DNA of 64,000 nucleotides, from positions 62,001 to 126,000 of the forward strand of contig CADADE010000002.1 of the NCBI GenBank assembly GCA_902786615.1, read 5' to 3'. This document shows, one piece after another, positions 25,444 to 35,071 of this stretch; the stretch's first letter is position 1; each line of letters starts with the position of its first letter. The position numbers were made by a program, and so were the translations under genes. Under the pieces are notes generated by a model that was not told where the DNA came from, made no database searches, and was given only the letters and a program-made list of their open reading frames with translations. Source of the stretch: Oscillospiraceae bacterium (lineage in GTDB: Bacteria > Bacillota_A > Clostridia > Oscillospirales > Oscillospiraceae).

Positions 25444-27165
25444 TTATACGCGAAGCTTCTTTACCAGTTCCTCGTCGCTCTGGACGAGGAGCGTTTTATA
25501 ATCGGTGTATATGACCTTGCCGGGCAGCGAGCCGGAGGGCTTGCGCACGTTTTTGAGCATGGTGTAGTCCACCGGGATCTTGCCGCCGTCGCGCCCCTGC
25601 GAGTAATACGCCGCGATACACGCGGCCTGCTCGATGCTTTTCTCGCTCGGCTCCTCCCCCTCGCAGCGGATCAGGACATGGCTGCCGTGGATTTTCTGGG
25701 TGTGCAGCCAATAGTCCGTCCTGCGCCCGAGCTTGGTGGTCAGCTCGTCATTTTGCAGGTTGCTGCGCCCGACAAGGATCTCGTTCCCGTCCGTGGAGCG
25801 GAAGCGCAGCGGGGCCTGGGCTCTCCCCTTCTCCTGCTTTCTGCTGCCGGAGGGCTTCAGATAGCCGGTTTCCATCAGCTCCCGCCGCAGATCGGACAGA
25901 TCCTTTTCGCTCTCCGCCGCGCCGATCAGCTCCAATACGCTGTTGAGGTATTCGAGCTTTGCATCCCCCTCCGCAATCAGCTTTGTGAGATGCTCGGACG
26001 CCGCTTTCCGCTTGTTGTATTCCTTGAACATGGCCGCCGCGTTCTGCTGCGGGGTCTTGAGCGGGTCAAGCGCGATTTCGATTTCCGGGCAGTCCTCCAG
26101 ATAGTAGCCCTGGCAGACAAGCTTCGTATCGCCTTTTTTGAGCCGGTACAGATTGGCCGTGATCAGCTCCGCCGTTTTGCGCAGGCTCTCCCGATCCTCG
26201 CTCTTTTCCAGCTCTGAGCGCTGGGTGATCAGCTTTCGCTGCTGGCGGTCGCGGATGGTTCGCACCGTCTTTGTCAGCTCGTGGCTGCGTCGGCGCTGCT
26301 GCTCGATCTTGTCGCGCCCGGCGTAAAAGCTGTCGAGCATGGCGGAAAAGCTCGCGGCCTGCTCGCACTGCAGCGCGTCCCCGTACTGGGTCAGGCGCAT
26401 GAAGCTGAAATCCACGGGCTTCTTCCCGTCATAATACAGGAAGGGGCGCAGCTCCCCGGCCCGAACGCTCTCGATAAAGGCGTCCAGCAGCGCGGGCAGC
26501 AGCGTCCAGTCGCCCCCGCAGCGAAAGGCAAGCTCCCGGCAGACGAGCGGCGAAAGCCCCGCGAAGCTCTCGAGCAGCCACTTGTCGATGGGTCTTCCCT
26601 TGTCGGCGGCGGCGATCATCCCCTGCCGCTCCTCCTCGGTAGTATCCAGCAGCGCGGGCTTCTCCTGGGGCGGCGGGTCGCGGTAGAACATGCCGGGCAG
26701 CATGTGCCGCAGGGCGTCCCCGCCGAAATCCATGCGGCGCATACAGTCCACGATGCGCCCGTCCCCGTCCGTCAGGACAAGATTGGCGCTGCGGCCGATC
26801 AGCTCCGCGATCAGGGTCTTTCTCCCGGTAAGATCCAGCTCGTCGCGCGTCTCAAGCTCCAGCTTCAAAACGCGCTCATGCGCGGGCTGGGTGACGGTCA
26901 GGATGCGCGCGCCGGTGAGGTGCTTTCGCAGGAGCATGCAGAACATGGGCGGCTCCGCGGGGTTTTCAAAGGACGCCTGTGTGAGGTGCACCCTTGCGTT
27001 TCCCGTTCCGGCCGCGAGCAGCAGCTTCTGCTTTCCCACTCTCCCGTGCAGGGAGAAGAGGATCATATCCCGTTCCGGCTGCTGGATTTTGTCGATTTTT
27101 GCCCCCTCCAGCTTTTTCGACAGCTCGCAAGCCAGGGCTGAAAGGGTAATGGCGTCAAGCGGCAT
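25444..27165 (-). CDS. rqcH: Ribosome quality-control factor RqcH (NFACT family)
   Basis: A 573-residue homologue of Rqc2/NEMF, which binds stalled 50S subunits and adds C-terminal alanine tails in Bacillus. The NFACT-N domain covers about 1-180 (FSLHGRVGKQKLLL, ELIGRSANLVL). Two coiled-coil regions follow (about 260-440). The NFACT-R/DUF814 domain near the end has VGRSNLQNDELTTKLGR, DYWLHTQKIHGSHVLIR. GGAGGAATGAATC precedes the ATG; the start overlaps nothing but is only three bases from the mrnC stop, so the two are cotranscribed. Confidence 0.93.
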   Translation of the reverse strand: MPLDAITLSALACELSKKLEGAKIDKIQQPERDMILFSLHGRVGKQKLLLAAGTGNARVHLTQASFENPAEPPMFCMLLRKHLTGARILTVTQPAHERVLKLELETRDELDLTGRKTLIAELIGRSANLVLTDGDGRIVDCMRRMDFGGDALRHMLPGMFYRDPPPQEKPALLDTTEEERQGMIAAADKGRPIDKWLLESFAGLSPLVCRELAFRCGGDWTLLPALLDAFIESVRAGELRPFLYYDGKKPVDFSFMRLTQYGDALQCEQAASFSAMLDSFYAGRDKIEQQRRRSHELTKTVRTIRDRQQRKLITQRSELEKSEDRESLRKTAELITANLYRLKKGDTKLVCQGYYLEDCPEIEIALDPLKTPQQNAAAMFKEYNKRKAASEHLTKLIAEGDAKLEYLNSVLELIGAAESEKDLSDLRRELMETGYLKPSGSRKQEKGRAQAPLRFRSTDGNEILVGRSNLQNDELTTKLGRRTDYWLHTQKIHGSHVLIRCEGEEPSEKSIEQAACIAAYYSQGRDGGKIPVDYTMLKNVRKPSGSLPGKVIYTDYKTLLVQSDEELVKKLRV

Positions 27166-27168
27166 GAT

Positions 27169-27567
27169 TCATTCCTCCGTAATCGCGCTGAAAAGCTCGC
27201 CCACCCGTTCGGTCTTCCCTTGCAGGTAGAGCCAGCCGAAGAGCGCCTCCAGGCCGGTGGCGGCGTGATACTGGGCAATATCGGCGTGGTGCGGGGCGGA
27301 GTTCACCTTCGTGTTGCGCCCGCGCTTGTAGACAGCCAGCTCCTCTTCACTGAGTATCGGGAGCAGCTTCTCCGCCGCCTCCGCCTGCGCCTCCGCCCGC
27401 ACCTTCTGCACCGTCAGGCGGTGAAGCTGCATCACGGGGGCGCGCCTCTCACTGCAGAGCATGCCGCGCACAAGCAGCTCATACACGGCGTCGCCCACAT
27501 GGGCCAGCGCCAGCATGTTCATCTGATTGACTTCCTTCAGCGAAAGCTTTGGGTAAAGCCCGTCCAT
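27169..27567 (-). CDS. mrnC: Mini-ribonuclease III (MrnC)
   Basis: A 132-residue RNase III catalytic domain without the dsRNA-binding domain; in Bacillus it matures 23S rRNA. The signature ALAHVGDAVYELLVR (residues about 19-33, catalytic Asp) and ATGLEALFGWLYL near residue 108 are present. GRNTKVNSAPHHADIAQ is also family-typical. GGAGG lies before ATG 27567. It is usually next to cysS, but here it is next to rqcH. Confidence 0.93.
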   Translation of the reverse strand: MDGLYPKLSLKEVNQMNMLALAHVGDAVYELLVRGMLCSERRAPVMQLHRLTVQKVRAEAQAEAAEKLLPILSEEELAVYKRGRNTKVNSAPHHADIAQYHAATGLEALFGWLYLQGKTERVGELFSAITEE

Positions 27568-27584
27568 ATGTGATCCTCCATAAG

Positions 27585-27610
27585 AAAAGGGCGTCGGCAC
27601 GCCCTTTTCT
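27585..27610 (-). terminator. Terminator after ftsK
   Basis: AAAAGGGCG and CGCCCTTTT form a 9-bp stem with a six-base loop right after the ftsK stop. It separates ftsK from mrnC, which starts 18 bases beyond it. Confidence 0.7.
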
Positions 27611-27615
27611 CTTTC

Positions 27616-30282
27616 TTATTCGCTCAGATAATCCGCCGGTTCATCCTCGGTCATCTCGGCAGCCAGGGCCATATCGTCCCCGCCCAGACCGTACTGCGCG
27701 CGGATCTGGTTCCAGCCGTCCCGGTCCACAATGACGGCGCGCGGCTTTGCCCCCTCGTAGGGGCCGACGACGCCCAGCTCCTCCATCTGGTCGACGATGC
27801 GCGCGGCGCGGGAATAGCCGAGCTTGATGCGCCGCTGCAGCATGGAGACGGAGCAGGACTTGGTCTCAAGGACCACCTCCACCGCCTGGGGCAGCATTTC
27901 ATCGTAGCCGGAGCCGCCGCCCTTTTCCTCCTTGGAGGCGGAAGCGGAATCGCCGCTGTTTTTATCCTCGGCCGCTTTGTTCATGAATTCCTCGATCTCG
28001 GTGTTGCGCTGGCTCTCCCCCGTGTTCTCCTTGATGAACTGGATGATTTCCTCGCGCTCCTCGTCCGAGACATAGGCGCCCTGAATGCGGATGGGCTTGC
28101 CGATGCCGACCGGGGAGAAGAGCATATCGCCCATGCCGATCAGCTTCTCCGCGCCGCCCTGATCTAGGATGATGCGGCTTTCAAGCGTGGAGGAGACGGC
28201 GAAGGCAATGCGGGACGGGATATTGGCCTTCATAAGGCCGGTAATCACGTCGGCGGACGGTCTCTGCGTCGCGATGACGAGGTGCATGCCCGCGGCGCGG
28301 CCCATCTGGGCGACGCGGCAGATGCTCTCCTCCACGTCCTTGGAGGCGATCATCATCAAATCCGCAAGCTCGTCGATCACGATGACGACCTGCGGCAGCG
28401 TGGGCTGGCCGGAGGCGCGGCAATGCTTGTTGTAGTTTTCGAGATCTCTCACGCCGATCTCGGAGAAGAGACGGTAGCGCTTGAGCATCTCCACAACGGA
28501 CCACTGCAGCGCGCCCGCCGCCTTTTTCGGATCGGTGACGACCGGCACATACAGGTGCGGGATGCCGTTATAGATGCCGAGCTCGACCATCTTCGGGTCG
28601 ATCATGATGAGCTTTACCTCATCCGGCCTCGCTTTATAGAGCAGCGACAGGATGAGCGAGTTCATGCAGACCGATTTGCCGGAGCCCGTCGTACCGGCAA
28701 TGAGCATATGGGGAAGCTTGGCAATGTTGCCGATGATCCCCTCGCCGCTGATATCCTTGCCGATGGCGAAGCTGAGTTTGGACTTGGCGGAGGCGAATTT
28801 CGGCGTGTCGATGATATCGCGCAGGCAGACGGTGCTGACGATCTTGTTCGGAACCTCAATGCCGACGGTGGAAATCTTGTCGGGGATGGGCGCGATGCGC
28901 ACGTTCACGACGCCGAGGGCCAGCGCGAGGTCGCCCGCAAGATTGGTCACACGGGAGAGCTTCACGCCCTGCTCCAGCTCGATATCATAGCGGGTGACGG
29001 TGGGGCCGCGGGTCACGCCCACGATATTGGCCGCAATGCCGAAGCTGTGCAGCGCGCCCTCCAGCCGCTCCTTGTTGACCATGATCTCCTCCCGGCTGTC
29101 GCCGGAGGCCGCCGTGCCGCTTCTCAGCAGCTCAACGGGCGGGAAAACATAGTCCGGCGCATCCTCGGTGGCGTTGATGGCGGAGGCCACCGCCTGGGTC
29201 TCGGCATTCAGCTCGTCCCGGCTGAGGCGCTGGATTTTCGGGGGATCGGAAATTTCCGCGGACACGGTCGTGCCGCGGGCGGCGGGCTTCACGCTGACGC
29301 TCTTTTCCGGCTTTTTCGGCTTAGGAGGCTCCGGTTTTGGCTCGTCAAAGCTTTTCAGGTCCACGCCCGCGATGGCGGCGGCCTCCTCGGCGCTGAGGGG
29401 AGCCACGTCCGCCGTGGGTCTCTCGCTGATGACGGTGATCTTCGGCTTGCGGCGGGGCTTCGCTTCCTCCTGCTCCGAGGCCGGGTCTGTGCCCTTTGGC
29501 AGAAGGCTCATGGCGTCGTCATCCTCACCGAGCGGGATATCCGGGTCGTAGGCCCCGCGCTGAACGCGCTCGATCTTTCTGGTTTTGCCCCCAAGGCCCC
29601 CCGTCACCGCGGTGATGGGAGAGAGGGAGTTTTCGTACATGCTCGGGTCATACTGTCCCTGCACCTGGATCTTTACCTTGTCGGCGGCCTTCTTCATGCT
29701 GCCGCTGCAGGCATAGACGCCGCAGACCAGCGTCAGGACGATCAGGACGGGCAGCGCCCCGTAAATGCTCAGCGCGCTCTCCAGTCCGTGGGCGAGAAGC
29801 CCGCCGAATACGCCCGCGCTCTCCAGCGTTTGACCGTAATCAAACAGCATATCCGCCATCTCCGCAATGTTGGCGTGGGAGAAATCAAAGGGGTTGGCAA
29901 AGAGGCTCACGATCGCGGCCACGAAAATCGGCACCATGAAGGCGCAGAAGCAGCGCAGGGCGACGGGTCTTCCCCGATGGAAGAAGAGAATATAGGCCAT
30001 GAGCAGGAACACCGGCGCAGTCAGCCAGTAGCCCCAGCCCTCGAAGCCCTTGATCAGGCTGGAAAAGAACTGGACGAAGGCCCCTTCGTCCTTGAAATAG
30101 CTGATGACGATGACCAGCGCAAGAAACAGGAAGAACACGCCCCCCAGCTCCCGCCGGATGGGCGCGACCGGCTCCGGCGGCGTCAGGGGAGCGGCGGCGC
30201 GGCTTGTCTTTTTCGGGGCCGCGCTTTTCGTTTTGCTGGTTTTTGATGGTGCTTTTTTCGTTGTGCTTTTACTTTGTGCCAT
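27616..30282 (-). CDS. ftsK: DNA translocase FtsK/SpoIIIE
   Basis: A septal DNA pump of 888 residues. A Lys/Ala-rich N-terminus is followed by about four membrane segments (residues 45-200), a charged Pro-rich linker (about 210-390), then the motor. Walker A is AGTTGSGKSVCMN near residue 535; Walker B is VIVIDELADLMM near 635. The C-terminal winged-helix gamma domain reads SVSMLQRRIKLGYSRAARIVDQME. It is cotranscribed 22 bases after uppP. Which of division (FtsK) or sporulation (SpoIIIE) roles it serves cannot be told from sequence. Confidence 0.94.
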   Translation of the reverse strand: MAQSKSTTKKAPSKTSKTKSAAPKKTSRAAAPLTPPEPVAPIRRELGGVFFLFLALVIVISYFKDEGAFVQFFSSLIKGFEGWGYWLTAPVFLLMAYILFFHRGRPVALRCFCAFMVPIFVAAIVSLFANPFDFSHANIAEMADMLFDYGQTLESAGVFGGLLAHGLESALSIYGALPVLIVLTLVCGVYACSGSMKKAADKVKIQVQGQYDPSMYENSLSPITAVTGGLGGKTRKIERVQRGAYDPDIPLGEDDDAMSLLPKGTDPASEQEEAKPRRKPKITVISERPTADVAPLSAEEAAAIAGVDLKSFDEPKPEPPKPKKPEKSVSVKPAARGTTVSAEISDPPKIQRLSRDELNAETQAVASAINATEDAPDYVFPPVELLRSGTAASGDSREEIMVNKERLEGALHSFGIAANIVGVTRGPTVTRYDIELEQGVKLSRVTNLAGDLALALGVVNVRIAPIPDKISTVGIEVPNKIVSTVCLRDIIDTPKFASAKSKLSFAIGKDISGEGIIGNIAKLPHMLIAGTTGSGKSVCMNSLILSLLYKARPDEVKLIMIDPKMVELGIYNGIPHLYVPVVTDPKKAAGALQWSVVEMLKRYRLFSEIGVRDLENYNKHCRASGQPTLPQVVIVIDELADLMMIASKDVEESICRVAQMGRAAGMHLVIATQRPSADVITGLMKANIPSRIAFAVSSTLESRIILDQGGAEKLIGMGDMLFSPVGIGKPIRIQGAYVSDEEREEIIQFIKENTGESQRNTEIEEFMNKAAEDKNSGDSASASKEEKGGGSGYDEMLPQAVEVVLETKSCSVSMLQRRIKLGYSRAARIVDQMEELGVVGPYEGAKPRAVIVDRDGWNQIRAQYGLGGDDMALAAEMTEDEPADYLSE

Positions 30283-30304
30283 GGGATACTGTCCTTTCCG
30301 GGGT

Positions 30305-31138
30305 TCAGAAAATCAGATGCAGGATGATCAGCAGCACGCCGACGACCCAGCAATAATAGGAGAAACCGCCGAATTTGCTCTTTCTGCTTATGTAGCGCAT
30401 AATGTGGATGGAGGCAACGCCGCTGAGCATGGCCGCTGCCGTGCCGACCAGATAGGCCGGGACATAAGACCAATCGATCCCGGCTTTCAGCGCGTCGATC
30501 AGCGACAGGATCGCGGCGCCCAGTACGGCCGGGATACTCAGCAGGAAGGAGAAATTCACCGCAAAGCTCCGCCGCAGCCCGGTCGCCACCCCCGCCGAAA
30601 TCGTCACGGCGGTGCGGGAAAGCCCGGGAATCGTCGCCACACTCTGGCACAGGCCGATGATCAGCGCGTCAAACACCGTCATGCTGTTCTGATTCTTTCT
30701 GCCGGGAATCATCTTGTCCGAAACGTAAAGAAGACAGCCCGTCAGGATCAGCATGACGCCGATGAAAATATTTCTGCCGTTCAAAAGCTCGATCCGGCTG
30801 TTGAAGGGCAGCGCCAGAAACAGCGGCAGCGTTGCGACCGCCAGCATGAAAAAGCAGCGCGCCGCGCCGTAGTGCCCTCTCTCCTCTCCGGCGAGCGGCC
30901 CCGTCCCCGCGAGGGCGAGCAGCTCATAGTACATGGCGCGAAGCTCCGGCCAGTAGACGAGGCAGACGGAAAGCATCGTGGACAGGTACAGCAGCGCCTC
31001 AAACAGCGCATGCCCCTCCGAGAGATTGGAGAGCTTGAACAGATTGTTGACAATGGCAAGATGTCCCGAACTGGAAATCGGCAAAATCTCCGCGATTCCC
31101 TGTATCAGGCCCAGCAGCATCGCGTTCCAAATGGTCAT
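30305..31138 (-). CDS. uppP: Undecaprenyl-diphosphatase UppP (BacA type)
   Basis: An integral membrane enzyme of 277 residues that regenerates undecaprenyl phosphate for cell-wall synthesis and gives bacitracin tolerance. The catalytic motif GIAEILPISSSGHL is at residues about 14-27 and PGLSRTAVTIS, the second PGxSRS-like motif, is near residue 165; its last Ser position is Thr here. At least seven hydrophobic segments are visible. It is first in the uppP-ftsK unit. Confidence 0.93.
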   Translation of the reverse strand: MTIWNAMLLGLIQGIAEILPISSSGHLAIVNNLFKLSNLSEGHALFEALLYLSTMLSVCLVYWPELRAMYYELLALAGTGPLAGEERGHYGAARCFFMLAVATLPLFLALPFNSRIELLNGRNIFIGVMLILTGCLLYVSDKMIPGRKNQNSMTVFDALIIGLCQSVATIPGLSRTAVTISAGVATGLRRSFAVNFSFLLSIPAVLGAAILSLIDALKAGIDWSYVPAYLVGTAAAMLSGVASIHIMRYISRKSKFGGFSYYCWVVGVLLIILHLIF

Positions 31139-31169
31139 TGTCTAGACCCCCATAATTATCATAAAGCGT

Positions 31170-31198
31170 ATAATAACATAAAACCGCGGCAAAAACAA
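31170..31198 (-). promoter_or_regulatory. Predicted promoter of uppP-ftsK
   Basis: TTGTTT and TATTAT on the minus strand are 17 bases apart, 32 bases before uppP. Confidence 0.55.
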
Positions 31199-31228
31199 GG
31201 CTTTCCCCGCCGCATTTTCGCGCGGCGT

Positions 31229-31262
31229 AAAAAAGCCCCGGAACGCCGAAGCGTCCCGGAGC
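31229..31262 (-). terminator. Strong terminator of the cysteine desulfurase unit
   Basis: GCTCCGGGACGC, a TTCG tetraloop and GCGTTCCGGGGC, then TTTTTT on the minus strand. The UUCG loop and 12-bp GC-rich stem make it one of the clearest terminators in the window. Confidence 0.9.
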
Positions 31263-31295
31263 GGGCGGAGACCGAAGCGCTGAGCGCGGGGCGGG

Positions 31296-32432
31296 TTATG
31301 AGAGCGCCCGGCCGCCGCCTTCATGCGCGATCTCTCTGATCGTTTTACAGCAGCTTCTGATTTCCTCCGGCTGCACAAAGGGCGAGAGGCTGAGGCGAAC
31401 GGTCCCGGTTTCCAGCGTCCCGGCGCTCCGGTGCGCAAGGGGGGCGCAGTGCAGGCCGCTGCGCACACAGATCCCCCGCTCCGAAAGGCGCGCCGCGGCC
31501 TCCTCGCAGTCAAGGCCGCGCACCCGCAGCGACAGCACCCCGCTCTGGCTTCCCTCCGCGCCGACAAAGAGTTCAAACCTGTCATCGTCCCGAAGACGCG
31601 CGATCAGGTCGGAGAGAAGTGCCTGCTCTTTCTCCAGGATCTTTGCGGGGCCGCGAGTGCGCACATAGTCAATGCCCGCCGCAAGTCCGGCGATACCCGG
31701 GACGTTGTGCGTCCCGGCCTCCAGACGATCCGGCAGATAGTCCGGCATTTCCTGCAGGAGACTGTCCGAGCCTGAGCCGCCCGCAAGCAGCGGCTCTCCC
31801 CTCTCCCCGCACAGGAGGATCCCCGTCCCCTGCGGGCCGAAAAGGCCCTTGTGCCCCGGCATGCAGATAAACGAGGCTCCCAGCCCTTCAAAGTCGATAT
31901 CCAGCACACCCGCCGCCTGGGAGGCGTCCACGATCAGCGGCACCTGCTTTTGGCGGCAAAGCCTTGCGATCTGCCCGATCGGAAGAATGAAGCCGAAGAC
32001 ATTGGAGACCATGGTGCATACCACAAGCTCGGCCTCCGTGATTTTCTGTTCAAAGGCCCGGAGGCAGGCTTCCCGGTCAAAAAGCGGGGACTCGGCGACC
32101 AGGAGCTCGGCACCCAGCTTTTTGAGCGGGCGCGTGACGGCGTTGTGCTCATAACCTGAGATCAGGACCTTCGAGCCGGGGTGAGCCAGAGAGCAGATCG
32201 CAATGTTCAGGGCGTGCGTGGCGTTCATCGTGAAAACGACGCGCTCCGGTTCGGAAACATGAAAGAGCGCCGCCGCGGACTCCCGGCAGCGAAAAACCGT
32301 CTCCGCCGCCAGCATGGCCGCGCGGTGAGCGCCGCGCCCCGGACTTGCGCAGCTTTGCAGGGCATGGAGCATCGCGCCTGAAATGGTGAGCGGCTTTATG
32401 AGCGTGGTCGCCGCGTTATCAAGATAGATCAT
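31296..32432 (-). CDS. Cysteine desulfurase / selenocysteine lyase family aminotransferase
   Basis: A PLP class V enzyme of 378 residues. It opens MIYLDNAATT, carries the PLP Lys in ASFICMPGHKGLFGPQGTG near residue 195, with His in the Asp-Ala-Ser-Gln region DASQAAG, and has the catalytic cysteine loop SGLHCAPLAHRSAGT near residue 337. It releases sulfur from cysteine, or selenium from selenocysteine. It overlaps the upstream DUF3343 gene by 14 bases, and that pairing is the best clue to its role. GGAGG lies nine bases before the ATG. Confidence 0.9.
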   Translation of the reverse strand: MIYLDNAATTLIKPLTISGAMLHALQSCASPGRGAHRAAMLAAETVFRCRESAAALFHVSEPERVVFTMNATHALNIAICSLAHPGSKVLISGYEHNAVTRPLKKLGAELLVAESPLFDREACLRAFEQKITEAELVVCTMVSNVFGFILPIGQIARLCRQKQVPLIVDASQAAGVLDIDFEGLGASFICMPGHKGLFGPQGTGILLCGERGEPLLAGGSGSDSLLQEMPDYLPDRLEAGTHNVPGIAGLAAGIDYVRTRGPAKILEKEQALLSDLIARLRDDDRFELFVGAEGSQSGVLSLRVRGLDCEEAAARLSERGICVRSGLHCAPLAHRSAGTLETGTVRLSLSPFVQPEEIRSCCKTIREIAHEGGGRALS

Positions 32433-32679
32433 GCTCCCCGACCTCCAGATACTCTCCGCCTTCACTCCGGTAATAGATCTTCCCGCTCAGAAGCCCGCTG
32501 TCTCTCAGGATCGCAGCAGCCTCCTGCAATCTCCTGAACAGGCTGATCGCGTATCCGCATCCGTTGCCGCGCAGGTTCTGCGGGGCCTTAACAACGGACG
32601 CGCTGATCCCGCGCCGCTCCAGCAGAAGAACGCCCCGCTGCGCATTGGTCAGGGACTTGCACATGATGAGAACTTTCAT
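32419..32679 (-). CDS. DUF3343 protein (putative sulfur/selenium carrier)
   Basis: An 86-residue cytoplasmic protein of the DUF3343 type. It begins KVLIMCKSLTNAQRGVLLLERRGI and has the family's glycine-cysteine motif as NLRGNGCGYAI near residue 40, with a conserved Cys that could carry a persulfide or selenide. Some database annotations call the family a Se/S carrier, by association. It overlaps the desulfurase gene downstream, so the two are probably donor and acceptor. GGAGG precedes the ATG. Loss of the Cys would argue against this role, but it is present. Confidence 0.8.
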   Translation of the reverse strand: MKVLIMCKSLTNAQRGVLLLERRGISASVVKAPQNLRGNGCGYAISLFRRLQEAAAILRDSGLLSGKIYYRSEGGEYLEVGEHDLS

Positions 32680-32691
32680 GAGTCTTAACCT

Positions 32692-32749
32692 CCAAAAAGT
32701 AAAACAGCGATCTTTTCCGCGCAGAAGATCCTGCGGAAAAAATCGCTGT
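32692..32749 (-). terminator. Long-stem terminator after ispF
   Basis: ACAGCGAT-TTTTTCCGC pairs with GCGGAAAA-GATCGCTGT over about 17 bp, followed by TTTTACTTTTT on the minus strand. It ends the ybaK-ispF operon and lies just before the ribosome site of the DUF3343 gene. Confidence 0.8.
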
Positions 32750-32805
32750 ATTCACCGAAAAATCACACAGGACAGTACCATCCTATGCTGCGGAGGCGCT
32801 TTCTG

Positions 32806-33282
32806 TTATCTGTTCTTCTCGATCAGGGCGACGGCATGCGCCGCGATCCCAAGTCCCTCTCCCGTGAAGCCGAGTCCTTCCTCCGTGGTGGCCTTGACGC
32901 TGACGCAGCCGACCTCGAGCCCCATCGCTTCCGCCAGGTTTTCGCGCATACGGGGAATAAACGGCGCAAGCTTCGGGCGCTGCGCAAGCACCGTGCAATC
33001 GACGTTTCCGACGCGATACCCGGCCTCCGTGAGCACACGGTGAACCTCGCGCAGAAGCATGACGCTGTCCGCCCCGGCATAGCGCGGGTCGTTGTCCGGG
33101 AAAAGCTTGCCGATGTCCCCGAGCGCCGCCGCGCCGAGCAGGGCGTCCATCAGCGCGTGGGTCAGGACGTCCGCGTCGGAATGGCCCAAGAGCCCTTTCT
33201 CATAGGGGATCTCCACCCCGCCGAGGATCAGCTTTCTCCCCTCGACCAGCCTGTGCACATCATACCCATGTCCGATTCGCAT
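32806..33282 (-). CDS. ispF: 2-C-methyl-D-erythritol 2,4-cyclodiphosphate synthase
   Basis: Fifth enzyme of the MEP isoprenoid pathway. The 158 residues begin [11 protein letters not shown] with the metal-binding Asp and His, then [21 protein letters not shown], and [17 protein letters not shown] near the end. Its start overlaps the ispD stop by 23 bases. It is adjacent to ispD as in many bacteria, but the two are not fused. Confidence 0.96.
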   Translation of the reverse strand: MRIGHGYDVHRLVEGRKLILGGVEIPYEKGLLGHSDADVLTHALMDALLGAAALGDIGKLFPDNDPRYAGADSVMLLREVHRVLTEAGYRVGNVDCTVLAQRPKLAPFIPRMRENLAEAMGLEVGCVSVKATTEEGLGFTGEGLGIAAHAVALIEKNR

Positions 33283-34006
33283 TTTCGTCCCCCCTGCTCT
33301 CGATGATCGCGTTGGCCGCGACAAGATCGTCCGGCGTCGTGATCTTGATATTGTCCGCCGAACCCTCGACGACCTTGGTCTTTACGCCCATCATATCCAT
33401 GGCGGCACAGTCGTCCGTCAGATTCAGGCCGCGCTCGACCGCGCGGGTCAGCGCGCCCTTGATAAGATCAGCTTCAAAGATCTGCGGCGTCTGGATGCGC
33501 ACCGTCGTGGCGCGGTCGACCGTGCCGACAACGAAGCCCTCTTCATCCACGCACTTGAGCGTGTCGATACTGGCAAGTCCCGGAGCTGCTGCCCGGTACT
33601 TTTTGGCCGCCTCCACCGTCCGCGTGATCAGCTCCTGGGAAACCAGGGGTCTGGCCCCGTCATGTATGGCGATCAGCTCCGCGTCATGCCGTGCGGCAAG
33701 TACGCCCGCCAGCGCGGACTCCATGCGCGTCGCCCCGCCGCTGACAACCTGCTTCACCTTATGCAGGCCGTTTTTGTAGCACATATCCGAGAACTCTCCA
33801 AGCCTTTCCGTCTTTGTCACCAGGATGATCTCGTCAACATATTCGTTGTTTTCAAAAGCAAGGATCGCTCTGGCAAGGACCGGCATGGCGCCAAGCTTCA
33901 TCATGATCTTGTCGGCGCCCATGCGCTGGGAGCTGCCCGCCGCGACGATGACCACGGAACAGTGCGGCTTCTCTTCTTTTTTCTTTTTTAGCGGACACTG
34001 GAACAT
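33260..34006 (-). CDS. ispD: 2-C-methyl-D-erythritol 4-phosphate cytidylyltransferase
   Basis: Third step of the MEP pathway: MEP + CTP to CDP-ME. The 248 residues have [24 protein letters not shown] near residue 17 (CTP site), [11 protein letters not shown] and the [11 protein letters not shown] segment. A short, very basic N-terminal extension (KKKKEEK) precedes the fold. It lies 22 bases after mreB within the long operon. Confidence 0.94.
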   Translation of the reverse strand: MFQCPLKKKKEEKPHCSVVIVAAGSSQRMGADKIMMKLGAMPVLARAILAFENNEYVDEIILVTKTERLGEFSDMCYKNGLHKVKQVVSGGATRMESALAGVLAARHDAELIAIHDGARPLVSQELITRTVEAAKKYRAAAPGLASIDTLKCVDEEGFVVGTVDRATTVRIQTPQIFEADLIKGALTRAVERGLNLTDDCAAMDMMGVKTKVVEGSADNIKITTPDDLVAANAIIESRGDENANRTWV

Positions 34007-34028
34007 GCGCTTACCCCCTGTCGATTCA

Positions 34029-35060
34029 TTATCCCTTCAGTTGGCGTTTGCGATAGAAATTCATCATGCCGTCCTGCAGCATATCCAGATGCATCAGCAT
34101 CTTACCCGCGCCGTAAGCCGCGCAGGAGACCGCGTCGTCCACCACCAGGGTGCGGATGCCGGTGCTGCGCTCGATCAGTCTGTCGATGCCGTAAATCAGG
34201 CTGCCGCCGCCGGACATGATAATGCCGTTTTTGTCCAGATCCCCGACGAGCTGGGGCGGCGTGCTCTCCAGCACGATATGAATGGTCTCCAGAATGCGGT
34301 TCATCGGCTCGACAAAGGCCTCGATCAGCTCCGTAGAGCTGACGCGCACCGTCTTCGGCAGGCCGTTGGAGAGATCCCGGCCCTTGACCTCCTCATAGCT
34401 GATATCCGGGCGCTGGATCACGCAGCCGATGCTGCGCTTGAGCTCCTCCGCCGTGCTCAGGCCGATCAGCAGATCATACTTGCGGCGGATGAATTTGACG
34501 ATGGATTCATCGAAGCTGGTGCCCGCCACCTTGATGGACTGGCACTCCACCACCCCGCCGCCGGAGACGACCGCCACCTCCGTGGTGCCGCCGCCAATGT
34601 CGATGACCATATGGCCGTCAGCCTTGGAGATGTCCACGCCGGCGCCCATGGCAGTTGCGACGGCAGTCTCGAGAAGATAGACCTTGCGCGCGCCCGCCTC
34701 GATGGCGGCGTCGATCATGGCGCGCTCTTCCACGCCGGTGATGGAGCTCGGCACGCAGGCCAGCACACAGGGCTTAAAGAGGCTGAAGGAGGTAATGCGG
34801 CTCACAAGCTCGCGCAGCATCTGGGCCGTGATCTCATAGTCCGAAATCACGCCGGCGTTGACCGGGTGTATCGCCACGATATTGGCGGGCGTCCTGCCCA
34901 GCATTTTCTGCGCGTCCTGACCGATTTTCAGGATCTTTCCGCTGAATTTGTCCACCGCGACAACGGTGGGTTCTCTGGCGACGACCCCCTTGCCCTGCTC
35001 GAAAAGCAGCGTGGAGGATGTGCCGAGATCAACGGCTATATCTCTTTCAAACAGATTCAT
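34029..35060 (-). CDS. mreB: Rod-shape determining protein MreB family
   Basis: An actin-like filament protein of 343 residues. The actin-fold motifs are clear: IAVDLGTSSTLLF near residue 8 (phosphate 1), VIDIGGGTTEVAVVSGGGVV near residue 160 (phosphate 2) and IIMSGGGSLIYGIDRLIE near residue 289 (adenosine). It guides cell-wall elongation. mreC and mreD do not follow it; its neighbours are comFC and ispD, so it is a stand-alone MreB/Mbl-type paralogue. Confidence 0.92.
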   Translation of the reverse strand: MNLFERDIAVDLGTSSTLLFEQGKGVVAREPTVVAVDKFSGKILKIGQDAQKMLGRTPANIVAIHPVNAGVISDYEITAQMLRELVSRITSFSLFKPCVLACVPSSITGVEERAMIDAAIEAGARKVYLLETAVATAMGAGVDISKADGHMVIDIGGGTTEVAVVSGGGVVECQSIKVAGTSFDESIVKFIRRKYDLLIGLSTAEELKRSIGCVIQRPDISYEEVKGRDLSNGLPKTVRVSSTELIEAFVEPMNRILETIHIVLESTPPQLVGDLDKNGIIMSGGGSLIYGIDRLIERSTGIRTLVVDDAVSCAAYGAGKMLMHLDMLQDGMMNFYRKRQLKG

Positions 35061-35071
35061 TCTATATCTCC

